From Taenia hydatigena (lineage: Eukaryota; Platyhelminthes; Cestoda; Cyclophyllidea; Taeniidae): 64,000 nt of DNA. The stretch spans positions 19,449,155 through 19,513,154 of the forward strand of contig JADWOT020000004.1 of NCBI GenBank assembly GCA_036345935.2, written 5' to 3'. Positions 44,701 to 58,424 of this stretch are shown here, piece after piece (the first letter of the stretch is position 1; every line of letters begins with the position of its first letter). A program made the position numbers and the translations under genes. The notes under the pieces are model-generated. The model was not told where the DNA came from. It ran no database searches and saw nothing but the letters and a program-made list of their open reading frames with translations.

Positions 44701-47700
44701 TTAGGAAAAATTATCCTTACCCGCGAGAGCAGTACTGGTGGGCGAGTAGGCAATGGCCATAAGGAAGGCAAAACAGAAGACGATGCTGAAGTCAAAAGTG
44801 AGTTCAAGGGCGGAGCGGAAGGGGGTGAAAGCGGCGCCGCTGGGAGTCACTGGACCCTCATCAAAGGAGGTGGTGATCTCAGTAGAGACGGGTCGAAGGT
44901 AAAAGACTGGTCCAGAGGGGTTAAAGCGCAGGCCTATCACTACGAGGAAGTTGACGGCCATCAAGAGGACTGGAATGAGTAGAAGAGTCAGGCGCAGACC
45001 TGAAATGGAGGTGGAAGGCTTCATCACTCGCCCGTGGGATATAAAAACGACATTGAAGTAAGGCCTGAAATTCCGCTATTACAAAGGCGTGATAGATGGG
45101 AAATTTCAAAAAAAAGAAGTACAGGTCACGTTCGCTTTGTCACCCATTATTGGCAGCGCCTAAATAGTACCCAGAAGGCAGGGTTCTGTGCAGAAAACCA
45201 TCCTTAAATTGACCCCTGTGATGGTCTCAGTATCCAACGAGTGCTAATTTTTTTTCGACCACAAGTGTTTGTGAATGACCGCGCAGTGTTGTATTGTAGC
45301 GCCTTCACCGTTGTTGTTTAACAATTCATCTCTTGTGCAATTTCCTCACACGACAGGACGCTATGCATCGATTAGATGTTCAGGATCAGGCAGACACCAC
45401 ACGAAGTAGCTGCATGTTCTTTCACAATCACAATCAAGCCGTCCAAGTGCCATACTGTTGTGTGGCCGAGCGTGCCATCGTCGTATCGTACTGGCAATAA
45501 AGCATGCTGCCACTATGGGTGGATACACCCGTGGTGGGGTGTAAAACTTCACTTAAAAGAGACCTAGTTCATTACTCAAGGGTGTAGCGTGTGCACACAC
45601 GCTACCGCTGCCGCCTACTCTGTCATCTTAGTTAAGGGTGTCTGCACTGACCCAAGACATGGCCGCAGCAGCTACAATTAACGGGCCACATTTGTCACTT
45701 ACGCCCAGATGTAATACAATCACATTAACAACTGCTTCCGGACCTGATAAATTTGGAGGAATGGCTTACTAAATCCAGTTCACTTGCGAAACTCAATCTA
45801 ATCATAGTGTAGATAGACAAGAAATAATTTTCAGAGAGCAGCGAAATTAGAAATTGAAATAGATTGGACAAGCCCAAACCAAGGCATCAAGTCAGATTCT
45901 ACCAGAAACACCCTTTTGCGACTATAGATGCAGAAATCACCAAAATAGCGCCATGTGATAAAATTAATGCTCAAAATGAAGTTATCATGATACATAGTAG
46001 TGGGTCGCAAAAAAGCTGAATAAGCTTGGCACAGCGAATTGCTAAAAGAAGTCCCAAAATTCGCGCACGATTTGCATTTTGCGCCATTTGTGCGGTAAAG
46101 CGGCACCAATGAGAATGAACAGCATGACGACTGACAGTTTGGGTTGTTAAAAATACAGTGTTACACGAAAAAAACATCATTTTTTTCATTGCTGAGCAAT
46201 ACATTAAAACAATGATTGGTTGGTAGGTGCAGCTCGCAAAATAAGGTTGCAATAGTGATTTAATCTCATTAAACATAAAGGAATTAATTTAACAAATTTA
46301 TGGAGAGTGCGCCAATTAGGGATTTTATACACTCCAGCTGCCCTTCAACAAAATATCGAGGCAGTTCGTAAGGGCGTTGCTAAGAGACCACGGACATCAA
46401 TTCGGCACCGTGGTCAAAAAATGGACACTTCGAGGTGCTATCTACAGCGTATTCCCACGAAACCTTTGCTGCATCCTCATGCCTACAAAGCTCCTTTGAC
46501 TCAAGAGCTGACGTCTACTGACCGCGCATGCCAAATGGACTCCGCTGAATGGATTACAGAGCATCAGCAACAAGTGAATGCCGATTTTTCAAACAGATTC
46601 GTTTTTTTGGAGATGAGACTGTCCGCTTTCATCTTGATGCCTTGGCAGTTGGGGTTCAGGGAGTCCAAAAATGATTGCTAAAGCAAATGCATCCACAGCG
46701 TATCATTATTTGGTGCAAATTTTGGGCTAAAGGCATCATCATCGGACCATTCTTCCCCAAAAAATGCAGCTGGTCAGATGATAACCTCTACTGGTACTGG
46801 CTATTGCGATATGCTAATCCAGCTTTATGTGCCTGAATTGCAAGATATGGATGTGGACGACATGTGGTTCAATAAGACGGTGCATTACTTAACGACGATA
46901 ACTTGGGTACGACTTGAAGTAAATACAGGTAAAGTCAACCCAAACTCGAACACCTGCTTGGGTGAGCATTCGACAGTTATGCTGATCAAAAACACTGCTG
47001 TAGCTGGCATTAAAGTACTTTAGTTAAGTTAAAAAGTCCGCTCAAGTATGGGAGCTATCAGGTTCCACACTTACTCCGCTTGTAAGACGCAGGTTCAGCA
47101 AACCACAGGAATGATAGCTCTGGAGAACTTACTATAGTAGGGCATCAAACGCAACTCGGAGTAGGAGCGGAAGAGGAGGATGAAAAAGCAGAGGAGGTAG
47201 ATGAAAGCCAAGACCCCGAGAAGTGCCAGAAAGACCTGCAGGGTAAATAAGCACAGACTGGCCATTAACCGAGTCAGAGCCTATTTTTAATAGCACAACA
47301 AAGGGAAGTGCTGTACAAATGGTGCCCGTTATAAATAGACCTTTTTATCTTCCAAAAATCGGCCCTTATAACCGAAAGTCCATGCCATAAGCTTACCAGC
47401 CCTTCTATGCGAGTACATTGAGGCTACCTCCAGGTTCGTGTAACTAGCAGCAACCCTTGAAACAACTCCAGGGTCGCAGTGATGACATGACGGGGTGGGG
47501 TAAAAAAATGATCATACATGGAAAATATCATTGCTTCCCACATTTCGAAAGAGGCTAATCACTGCGCTAATATTCAGTAATGGTAGAGTGGAAGTGAACG
47601 ATGGTCTGCCTGACGGCAGTGAATAACTGTGAGAAGCTCCAAAAATTCGCCTTCAAGACGGTTGCCTTTGGTGCAGTTTACTAACACTGGAGGTCGTATG

Positions 47701-50700
47701 GATTCACTCGAAACCTCTCAGGTGCATTACTACCTACCTGCAATGAAAATTAACCATTGATGCTTTTGAGAGGCAGACATAAGTGCACGCACATCAATGA
47801 GAACCTTGATGGGAGGCATAGCAGCTATGTGCGTTGCGTACTCCTATGAGCTATTGTATTTCCGATGGGTGTTGGTGAGTAGCGCCTTAGCCTCAGACGA
47901 GGAACCTGTTTTTCATTCGCCAAAACTCCGACCATCACTTTTCGATCAATAGAGGAGGCCAGTTTGTATTTCCCAAAACTGTTAACCATTCCAAATTATT
48001 GAAAAAAGTATAGCCACCGCTGAAAAACAAAAGTGCTAAAAGTGAAAGGACTTTTGCTGAATGATTAGCCAACTCTACATTATTAATGAGACGGCGGTAT
48101 CCCGATGAACACCATGAAATTGTTGACGCAAATCTCCGAAGTCTGATTAAATTTTAGTTAGCTTTGGGGCCAATATTAGATCCAAATCAAAAAAAATTAA
48201 TTTCAACCTTTGCCCAGCTAGACCCGTTTCTGAATTTACTAAACAGGCAGTTTTGGAACGGTTAAAATTGTAAACTCAAAAATCCATTCTGGAATCTTAT
48301 AACACTTTAATATACTTTTATTTTCTCAAAGGCTAAATTTTGACCATAAAGTGAGCCTGCTCAGTTGAAAAACTCATCCCCGTACTACAGGACGATCCAC
48401 CCTCTCCAAAATGTAATGCAGAGTTTATAAAGTTAGTGAAAATTGCTCAAAAAACTCAAAACAATGAGCGATTCAGCTGTGTATTTCATAACTACCAATA
48501 AGTGGAAATTGTAATCTACGTTACCTTTTGGGCTTTGCAAAACTTATGCTCCCATCGCTAATTCAAGCACATTTTTAAGGCAAAGAAACTTCTTCACTTG
48601 CTGGAAAACAGAATAGCACCTACGGAATCACTAGGCCATATCAGACATATCCTCAAGTACCATGGCGCCATAGTACATTCAATCAAATTTGAAGCCTAGA
48701 GCCAGAACTCACCTGGATAACAACTGAGTGGTGGAGGGGATAGAAGAGAGGATCACGATACTCCGAATGCACGATCCAACCGTTAAATGTTACGAAGACG
48801 AGCCAAACAAGGGTTGAAATGATGAGGCGCGAACAATAGAACCGGCAGCACGTTCTGTCAGCCTGAAAGATAGAAACAAAGGAATCGAAATGGATTCTGT
48901 CTGGCTTTAACTATTGAGTCGAGAAGGACAATAAAACTTCGGATTATTGTGGGCCTCTCTCAACTAGTTTACTGAGTAAATTCAGTGCGGGAGTCGAAGT
49001 CTGTTTTGCGAAGATCAAGAGGACCACGGAATAGAGTCGTATACCTTGAGATTGATCACTGGGAAACGCTAGCAAAAGAATGAATATTTTAGATTTCCCT
49101 TCACTTCCTCATATGATAGGAGTTTTAGAGCAAGAGGAGCATCAAAGCAGAAAAAATGAAGTCTTTTGCGAGGGTAACGATTGGCAGAAAATGGCATTCA
49201 GATGGATAGTTTTTACGGTTTTCTTTTGACCAGTTAATTCCTCGATCTAGCCGTATTATACATTCGCCTTTTTAACTCGCTTTTGCTAGTTGATCTCTTT
49301 ATCTCCTCGGAAGGCCTGTAATCGAAAGAAAAATGACTTACTGACAGCAAAGAAGTGTAAGTTGTGAAACTATGAAGTCCCCTTCCCTTCGCTTGACAAC
49401 TCAGTTTCATAACGTGTGAACTCTATGCTTTCAAAATGCGCAACAGTTTCTGGAGTGGCAATCACCGAGTGACCAAAGAGATCTGCGGTTCGGTGTGATA
49501 GCTCCTAGTAACATGTGGGGGCTCATAAAAAGCGTGTGAGTGCTTACATGGGTGCCTAACAGAGCATAGGCAGGCAATGCGCCAGTCCGTCGGGAGGGTA
49601 ATATTTTGTGCTCTATGCCTTTCTTTCGGGTAGTCTGAAGTTTGGTACCATAAATTGTCGGATGAGGTAGCCTACATTTGCTTACTTTACAAACGGAACA
49701 AACTCGATGACAAAGCAACACAAACTGTTCGTGAAATTGTTTTCTGATGGCACTGGAGAGTGGCGCTATATGCGGCAGCAGGGAGTGACACGTAGAAGCA
49801 TTTGAAATAACTCAATCTCAACGGTGAATTTTTTAGGGTAGATGTACCGTGTTCGGAAAAATCGTCCGTTCCTGACTATGAAAAATTATTTGCAACCATT
49901 TGTTTGAAAGGTTTTCAGTCAAGTTTTCAAGAGCGACTTTCAGACATGGCCGGTGCAAATGGGTAGATAAAACGTTAGTACTTAAATTAACCGGAAAATG
50001 AAGATAATGAAAACTGAACAAACGAATGCCGCACGCAGTGCATCGACTAATGACAATAAGCTTTAAAGATCATGAATTTTTTTGGCATTACTTTCGTGTA
50101 TCTCAACGCATCGCGTAATTTGAGTTATCTACTGACTGGAGAATTCGTGGTGATGAATGGCTTTTGTATTTAGACGTGTTAGATGCACACCAACAACCTT
50201 GGTGACTTCAAACGACCCACCCACTAAAATTACACAAGTCCATAACTTTGGCCACTCAGAGAATTGTAGGTTGACAAAGACATCATAAAGACCAAATAAT
50301 TGGCACTGTACCCAGAATCCCCACTTTAAAAGAGACGCAACGATGCGATGGAAACGAGCATCCTATTCTTAATCCACATTTAATTAGGGAAGTCGTTAAA
50401 ATTGCAACGCCATTCGGGCGAATAACTTGTCTAGACCACAATACATAAGCTGCCTTCAAAGCTTTTCCGCTGACACTGCTATGCTCTCTTCAGAAGAAGC
50501 CAACTAAACAAACCAAACCAACCATTCAACTATTAAAGATATAAGCAAATACCACAAGAGCAAAATTTGATACTTCGTAGAAGTCTAGGCAAGTACGCAA
50601 AAGAAATAAAACTGTGCAGTTCCCAAAGCATTGATCTGACACTTCCTGCTGATAACGGAAAATGACACAAAACGGAAGAATCGAAATGAGGTTCTGTCAA

Positions 50701-53700
50701 GCATCGCGACCAGGCATTAAAAAAAGGTAATTTAAAACAGATTTTGCGAAAAACTCATGAAATTACCTATCTTTAACCATCAAAAAGCTGCTTTTATTAA
50801 AACTACGGCATTTACAGATGTGAATTGGGATGAGCCTTAAAAACTTTATGGAAAAAATAGGATTGACAAGACCGCTGAGGCAACAAAACTGTGGGCGGGG
50901 CTAACGATCAAACCGTTGGAGCGAAGACACCGAAAAATAAGGCGATAGTTAAAGTGAAGCAAGGAAGACCATTTTGCGCTGTTTAGCTGCATGATTATGA
51001 GTTCACACAAAGACGTTTGCGCGGAGATGGCGATTTATGAGAGCAAACGATTGCCAAATAGCAGCATGATGAATGATTGTTGTACATTTCTAAAATTGAA
51101 TTGCGAAGCAATTTTGCATAAATTTGGACGTCCCTCCAAATGAATGCAGACAGATGAGAGAGTTGGAACTTTTGATTCAGCCTGAAGATGAAAGGGGGTT
51201 AAGCAAATAAACTAACACTTAGTCCGCCATGCAAAAGCCCCTCAAGCGATTCCACGTAGTTCTAAATGTTCGACTAGTGGTTGCGAACATTCAGCTTTCC
51301 TCCAATACTGGACTGCCTTAGTCAGGATGAGATGACAGATGACAGCGGTAGCGCGCGCGCACACGCTACACCCTCTGGCAATGAACCAAGTCTCTTTTAA
51401 GTGAAGTTTTAACACCCCAAAACGGGTATATCTAACGGCACCAACAGAATTCTTCAACAACAGTACGATACAGCGATGACGCACTCCGCTACTCCAGCAG
51501 TAAGAAACTTTAATGGTTTGAATGTGAGCGTTCTTGCAAAGATGACCATACATCCATCCCTCCCTCTGTTTGTCCCTGTCTGTAATGATTCTGACAGTGG
51601 TGATTCTTACAATTTCTGACCCACAGCCTCGTTAACCGTTTTCACGAAAGAGCATTCAGCCACTTCGCAGAACACCCATCTGATCCTGAGCACCTAACCG
51701 ACACAGCCACCTGCCGTGCGACGAAATTGTACAAGGGCCGAATCGTTTAACATCGACGGTGAGGGCGACACAACGCAACACAACACGCTCATTCGCAAAT
51801 GCAAACATTCGCGATTGGAAAAACTTAGCACAATTTGGATGCTAAGATAGCTTTGCGCTTTCGACTGCCACAGGAGGCGGTTCAAGGATGGTTTGATCTT
51901 ATCAACTAACCTTTCTGTGCAGTGTGCTTCGTAAATCTAGCAGCATTTAGGTAAATGTACAGGCTTTACTTAATAAATCTCACCCACTGTTTAATGACAA
52001 AAATCCTGATTTGACTCGAATTCCTTGTGATATGCGCACATCACTGCAACCCACAATCCTTTTCCAATGCTATCAGCGCGTTATTTTTTCAAGGAAACTT
52101 ATACTTCGCAGTGGAAAATCATTGATAGTTTCAAATGAAGTTGAAGAATGAAACCATTCCAAAGCGATACATTAGGTGCGGAAGAGTAAGACTGATAAAA
52201 TCAGGGAGCCCATAAGTAACTAACCATTTAGTCAAGTGGTTACATGTTGTGTCACATATATGTGACATGTGCTTTAGCAGTTTTTGGGACCCGCAATTGC
52301 ACCAAACCATGAAAAAAAAACGAGCTGATTTACAAATAATCGAATAGATGGGGGGATTCGAAGTAAGCTATTTAGTTCATGAAAAGTAGTTAACTTGGTT
52401 AATTCGGTGACGCAAGCGCTGGGAGAACAAAACAACTGGAGTACGGTAGTCAATTTCCCTCTGGGAGAGACTCCAGTAGCGAACGTTTTTGATGTCTACA
52501 GTGTTACATTGCTCAAATCATGCTTTCCACACTTCCCAAATCCCTAATGCCAATACTTAAAACTTCAACATTGTCATGCATACTCTGGTTCCTGCCTTTC
52601 CTAACTTGGAAAAACACGTAACTCATCGAACAAGTTTTGGAAGAGCTTATAGAAATTATGAAGTCCCTGACGCTAGTAAAAGGTTGCTATTTTAACCACA
52701 TTGGCATACAAGGTGATCTCCATTCTATGGTGATACAAAAAACAGCAAGAAGTGTGGTGCCCTAAATTTTGACAGCAAAACTGTAAATAACGCTATTTAA
52801 GTAGAATTGCCACCAGTACGCAATTTTCGCTTAGGGTCTCAGGCAGCCTCCTCGTGATTTCCATAATTGGTACAAGTTCCTATGATCGCTAAAATTAATA
52901 AGAAAACTCTAGTATTTGTGGTACATGCTCACTATAGGAGATGAAAGTGAATGAAACCAGAACGAACGAACATATGAAAAGAGGGGTGATGGGAGCGTGG
53001 ATAGGTGGGTTCACACCAGGGGAATGCACAAAAGGAGGCATCGAGGTAAAGGTGATCGAAACGGGTTTGAGTTGGACAGAGCTAGTAGATTGGTTAGGTT
53101 TGATACAGAGATGAATGGCACATTAGTGAAGGATTCTTCAATAAAAGCCTTGTTACAAAACATGAAATGAATTTTAAGTCAACAAAAGGGAAAGGAAATT
53201 CTCTTTCATTTTTGACCTTTTTTATTCACTCACCGCTCGTAGGGCATCGAAAACACAGAGCCAGAAGAGCAGTAGAAAAGAGTAAAAGGAGAGTTGGAAG
53301 AAACCATCCAGAGCCTGTGGAATCCAACCAGGTAGAAGATATACCAGTGGATGAAGTGGATCTAGACCAAAAGTGATTTTCTCACTTATTGGAGCGTTTG
53401 GAATTTTAGGAGGAAACGGGTTGCAGTACGATCTAAACAATTCAAGTCAAACTCACTGTAGAAGAAAAGGAGGAGGATGAGGAGCATTACAGTCCACTTC
53501 TGCTCAATAGTCCAGTATTTCCAATCGAAGGATCGCATAGATACGCAGAAGCCAGTCTGCAGGTTTGCGAAATGAAGTGTTAAAATGTTACTGATATGGA
53601 TTCTTAAGAATGCAAATACTATTCAATTATCAGATGCAGTTTGACGAAATTGCAAGCTCCTTTGGCACGGGGAATCGCCATCGTAGAAAACAAGGAAGAA

Positions 53701-56700
53701 TTGCACGACAAATGGGCGACTTGTCTTTGGAATCCATATCTCATCAGGGTGCCCCAGTGACATCATAATTATCAAAAACAGCCCCATTCACGACTTCACA
53801 AAAACCTTCATTAACTACAATCGAACATAATAATGCCTACGAGGCTACATCATAAAGAACAGTAGGAGAAGTAGAACATTAAAGATAGTGACTCCAAAAT
53901 GAAGCAAAATATATCATCTGAGGTGTTAAACTGTTAATGAATGAGCTCACTTATAGTCGTCAACAAGGACATATTAAAACCAACGAATCATGACTTAATT
54001 GTGGCTAGTTTCGAAAAAATGAAACCAAGCTCTAAAATCTACCAAATCACTGCATTCATTTACAAACATCAAGGGAAAAAAGCGAGCCGGCATGGATTAA
54101 GAGGCGCTCATTTTCGCTGCGAATTCCAAGGAAGCATACAAAATTGTGCCGAAAGGTACACGAAAATTTCGGTCACCCCATAAATGTGAAATCTTATCAA
54201 CGATATGGTCGGAATGGGTCACCGCCGGCTTCTAAATGAATGAAAAATTGAACAAAACTTTCACACTTTAAGGTCCACATTATAAATCCCGAAGCCTCAA
54301 GAGGCTGATAAAAAAGCCAACACAAAGGTGACTCCAATTGTGACGGACTTTCAAAGTTGAAAAAAAGTGTCCTTACTTGCCCATTGCTTTACGAAGGCCC
54401 TTTTTAAAACAGCTCGGACATAATACAGCATTAACAGCGGATATAATGACCCGGATATAAAAGCAATGGCGCATCCTCATAATGGACTAAAGTCGCCTCT
54501 TGATACAATGACTAATCGGATGGCAGAGGCAAAATGATCACCACCACCACCGCCCACAAAGGAGACCTTTTCTTCAAGTTCTTCCGCTCAAACACTATAG
54601 CGCAATCATCCCCTTCGGACCAAGATCACTACGAGCTCGCTTAAATTTTTCAGGCAACCATTCTGGTTGCCACAATTCTGTGCAAAGCGCTGTTATAAAC
54701 TCATTAAAAACGTCCCGTTTTTGTGACGCTGAACTCTGGCATGAGAAATAACAACACCACCTGCATGCAACGCTGGTAGTTAATGTTAAACGAACCTTAT
54801 ATGGTATACTCATCGTTTTTTTGTGTGTGAAAGCTCATGAACCCATTTTAATAATCATATGCAGAACTATGAATGTTTCTAAAATAAAAACTATTAATTG
54901 AAACGAAGACCTACTAAAAGCATCTGGCTTAAATCCTACACTCAAAAACTGATTCCCGTGGAAAAATAAAAGTCGAGTTGCATCCGGGGAGAGCTCATTT
55001 AAAAAGCGAAGCTAAATCATCTCCAGTATTAAAGCGTCAACTCACCAACAATCCAAAAGCCGCCAAAAAAGCGATAAATCGCGAGAGTAGTTCAAAGTAA
55101 CTAAAAGTGGAATTGCGCGTCTGCGTGATAAACTCAATCTCCGTGATCTCGAAGGCAGAAATGGCTGGTTTCTCGGTTTCAGACCCCTCGGCTCTCAGCT
55201 TCGCTGAGGCTTCCTGCAAATCATCCGTATCATGGGCCAAGTTTCCACCGTCATCTCCCCGTTTCCCACCGTTTCGCGAGTGAAGACCAAAGAATTGCAC
55301 TTTGAAAGTGTAAGCTACGCAATTCAGTGAGGCAAGATGAACTAACTGCAGTTCGTTGCAGGCCTGTGAAGAAAAATGAAGCCGCTTCAACATAAAAATT
55401 AATTACTACTGACATGAAGTAGAATGAATTCCGCTACCGTCCGGAAATAGATGAAGCAAGAATATAACGGAATCGGTGAATTACTCAAAGATAGACGCGT
55501 CACTTTCAACAAGAAAATCGCATTTTAGATGAAATAAGGTTAGGAAACAATGAGAAAGGGATGTTGATTGGTCTAGTCCAGAAATTAAACAAGCTTTTAT
55601 GACCATAAATAATTTTATCCAGTTGAGAAAAATAGCGCACACACATCATTTGCGATAATTTACCCACTGTGCTCCATTCCTCATCCGATATGCAGATGGT
55701 AGGAGTTATCAACGAACAGACCATGTGCTACTAACAAAAACAAGAGGTGCCATTCTTAGTAAGGTCGCTCTTTATACCGTGATTCGAACATTGTTGTTCA
55801 GACGAAAACCACATTTCGTTATTCACAGTAGATTTGAAGGTAGTGGTTGAGATGGATTTTGTTAAGGCCTTAACCGATTGACATGACTGGAAAGACCACT
55901 AGCTGATTTTTACCTGCATTCACTTTTCGCAAAAATGACGAGGTAAAAAAGGGTTAGTTTGTGAAGGAGAACTTTAAAATCAACAGACCATACAGAGTGA
56001 AGGGAAAAACTGAGGATCACAGCAAACACGTGTTGGGTTTTCGAAAAGGCATTAACTTTAAAACGTCAGCACCTACTGATGACAAAAATGACAAAATAAA
56101 GTGCATAAAACCTTCAGCTTAAGTCATTAAGATGGAGGTCCCAGAAAAAAAAACTGAAGAGAAACCTCATTTTAGCAAACTACAACAAAAAACAGCTGTC
56201 ACTGAGTTATCCAAGGCATTGTGATTTAGGAAGTTATTAAGCTGAATAATTACCTCAACAACCTTATACACTTTACGAATAACCATTTAAAGATGGTCGT
56301 TCAAAAAATTACACTAATTATTAGCAAAATAATAATTACCTTCCCATTGTTGCAAAAGAGCGCCACATTTTTTTGGTACGTATCGATAGACAGTACTTCT
56401 CCGGCGCCGGGATCAGAAGCGTCTTCATTTCGCAGGTCCTTTGGATATGTTCGGCACATTACCGATATGTTTGCGGTAAGCGGAATCGACATAAAAGCTG
56501 AATCAGAAGGAGGAAAGAAGACCACTAACGTTAAACCAGGGATTCTGCATGAAACCATTACATGAGGAATGCAAATGTAGGTGCACCGGGCGCAGTTGTG
56601 CCAGGTGTGTTGAATTACTACCAGTAAAAGCTGTCGCACATCGTGAGCTAGTTCAGGCCACATACTCCCAAGCAAGATTAGGTTTTATATAACCATGCGT

Positions 56701-57092
56701 GTGCATTGACGAAGGGAATTTCTTGCAAACAAGGCCATGAAATTCACAGACTACACTAAGACTTTGACGGCCCTGCGTCGATGGTACACTCGGGCACTTA
56801 GCAAAAGATATCTCAGTGGTAGAGACTTTTGGGGCTTACCGTCGGGATTCTTTTGGTGGATGACGGAGGAAAACCAAATCTCCCTTTGAAAGAGCATCAC
56901 AGGGTCAGAAGTCACCTTATAAAACCCATTGTAGAGGGTCCTTTCCTCTGGGAGAATTTTGGTAGCGTAGTGATTGCTACGCGTGAGCACCGGAGGACCC
57001 ATGATGCCAGCAACGACGGAGAGGAAGATAACAGTCATAAAGGTGATTACGTAGAAGAAAACATGCATCTTCTTCATTGAGTACAAACGCAT
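44701..57092 (-). CDS. TMEM181: Transmembrane protein 181 homologue (Wntless-like family)
   Basis: A multipass membrane protein related to Wntless/GPR177. Human TMEM181 (GPR178) is known as a host factor for cytolethal distending toxin. Coding exons are 56840-57092, 56340-56524, 55046-55363, 53457-53556, 53234-53361, 48713-48862, 47133-47235 and 44721-44999, all joining in phase to about 505 residues. Residues 1-30 (MRLYSMKKMHVFFYVITF) match the human start and first membrane segment. An extracellular domain follows, then diagnostic blocks: DWKYWTIEQKW, LLPGWIPQALDGFFQ, FWLCVFDALR, FRSYSELRLMPY and FCFAFLMAIAYSP. The tail is unresolved. Reading past 44721 gives seven more residues to a stop at 44701, while a GTAAGG donor there would splice to an acceptor near 44615 and stop after about six codons. 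Introns reach 4.4 kb and carry repeats. Confidence 0.93.
45241..45650 (-). repeat. Unknown interspersed repeat, copy B (inverted)
   Basis: The reverse complement aligns with copies A and C: TTTGTGAATGACC..., ACTTCACTTAAAAGAGACCTAG, GGGTGTAGCGTGTGC. It lies in the last intron of TMEM181 (45000-47132). Confidence 0.7.
46075..46900 (+). mobile_element. Mariner/Tc1-like transposase relic 1
   Basis: Broken frames match the transposase family: RPRTSIRHRGQK, LQRI, HAYKAPLTQELTSTDRA, AEWITEHQ, FSNR, then in other frames FWAKGII GPFF and a DVDDMWF block. Frameshifts and stops occur throughout, so it is long dead. It lies in the last TMEM181 intron, antisense to that gene. Terminal inverted repeats were not found. 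Confidence 0.8.
47236..48712. other. TMEM181 intron, no feature recognised
   Basis: AT-rich intronic DNA. Confidence 0.5.
51240..51925 (+). repeat. Unknown interspersed repeat, copy C (longest)
   Basis: Direct repeat of copy A and inverted repeat of copy B. It extends further left than A and includes GACAGCGGTAGCGCGCGCGC and ACTTAAGTG-type segments shared with B. It lies in the 4.4-kb TMEM181 intron 48863-53233. No open frame is conserved among copies. Confidence 0.75.
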
Positions 57093-58424
57093 ATGTACAG
57101 TGCTGAATAAGCAGAACAATGGAAAAGATAGAGAACAATGACTAGAGGAGACCAAATACAGACAGAGTCGCTTCGACGCAACACTGCTTAAAAGGGTTTG
57201 CAAAGAGATGAGCAGAAAATTATAAGCATTCGCAAAAGCTGATGGGAATAGCAAAAGCAAATGACCAAGCGAATAAAAAAATCAAGGTAAAAATATAGAG
57301 CTACCAAGGTAGTCACACCATACATCTCACAAAAAAAAAAATTGCCGAAGGAACACACGCCAAGACAAAACGTTTAAAAAGGCACTGTAAACAAGCGATT
57401 CGATGAATGAGATTGATAACTTCAGTGGCATAAAATGACCACCTACGTCTCAAGGTCCCGCTGATACCCCATCCTTGAGTCGAAAACACCGCCCTGATTG
57501 ACCGAAAAGTCACAAGGTAAAAGCCAAGAGTAAAAAAAATTTGAAATATTGAAACGTCACTGGGCAAACACATGATTCAAAACTTATAAGAAGTGCCGAG
57601 GCTTCCTAAATCATTTACTTTCTGAGACTGGATTGCACCAAAAGCAGCTATCTTTGATGCTGTTTGCTTTAAACCAAAAAAATATACAAGTGGATTTATG
57701 CTGAGCACTGGGAAAAGACATCAACGGCAAAGATAGAAATATGGTAGCTAAATAAAAGCAGTTCCAGCGCAGCATCAAGGTGCAGTGTTTTTAAAGCATT
57801 TTAAAGCTCATGCAATGTTTCTATTCTACAACTCGCAAAGATATGCTCTAATACATTTTTATTAGAGTCGGATTGTTAGTCTGGTTAGTATGCGGAATGA
57901 ATCGCCTTAATAAACACCGAGCTTATTAAATTATTTCGATGTAGTAACTGGGTCCTTACAATCTTGATATGCGTTCTCGAAATGAGACCTTTCAGGGAAT
58001 TAATTTTAGGGCACAATGATGCATTTTAATGCTGCTTCACATATTGACTGGCATTCTAATGTGACTTCTGAACCTCGATATTTTATTCATTCCGAAACTT
58101 AGGACCAACTTTTGAAAGTTGCCGGCTCGTGTGGAATCTCTTAATCCTATGAACGTCTAAATGTACGTTAGTTATAAAATCTGGCGAAACTTAAGTCTTT
58201 TCCACCCCCAATCCCTATTTTCTAAAAGAGATGTGGCAGGATTTAATCGAGCAAGATACTCTTTGCTAACGAATTGGAAGTAATTATATGACAGTCCAAT
58301 ATCTCGCATTGGTTTCGTATCAACACCACTCACTGTATTAGGCATCTTCTCCAGCCCAAAGGCGTAGTGAATTTATTAGGATAAGATTTTTCAGTTTTTC
58401 TTCTCCTTTATAGCTGACGCTGTT
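57093..58424. promoter_or_regulatory. Intergenic region between divergent TMEM181 and COX11
   Basis: 1.3 kb between the two start codons. The TMEM181 frame stays open upstream to 57260, so a longer N-terminus cannot be excluded. CTTTATAG just before the COX11 ATG could be a cis- or trans-splice acceptor. No core promoter element was identified with confidence. Confidence 0.4.

Noticed and set aside
53362..53440. Extending TMEM181 exon 5 upstream through the open frame to 53440
   Set aside because: That frame cannot be joined in phase to exon 4. Starting at 53361 joins in phase and restores the family sequence at the membrane segment.
57093..57260. Longer TMEM181 N-terminus from the open frame to 57260
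   Set aside because: The ATG at 57092 matches the conserved family start (MRLY), and the upstream residues look like untranslated sequence. Not formally excluded.
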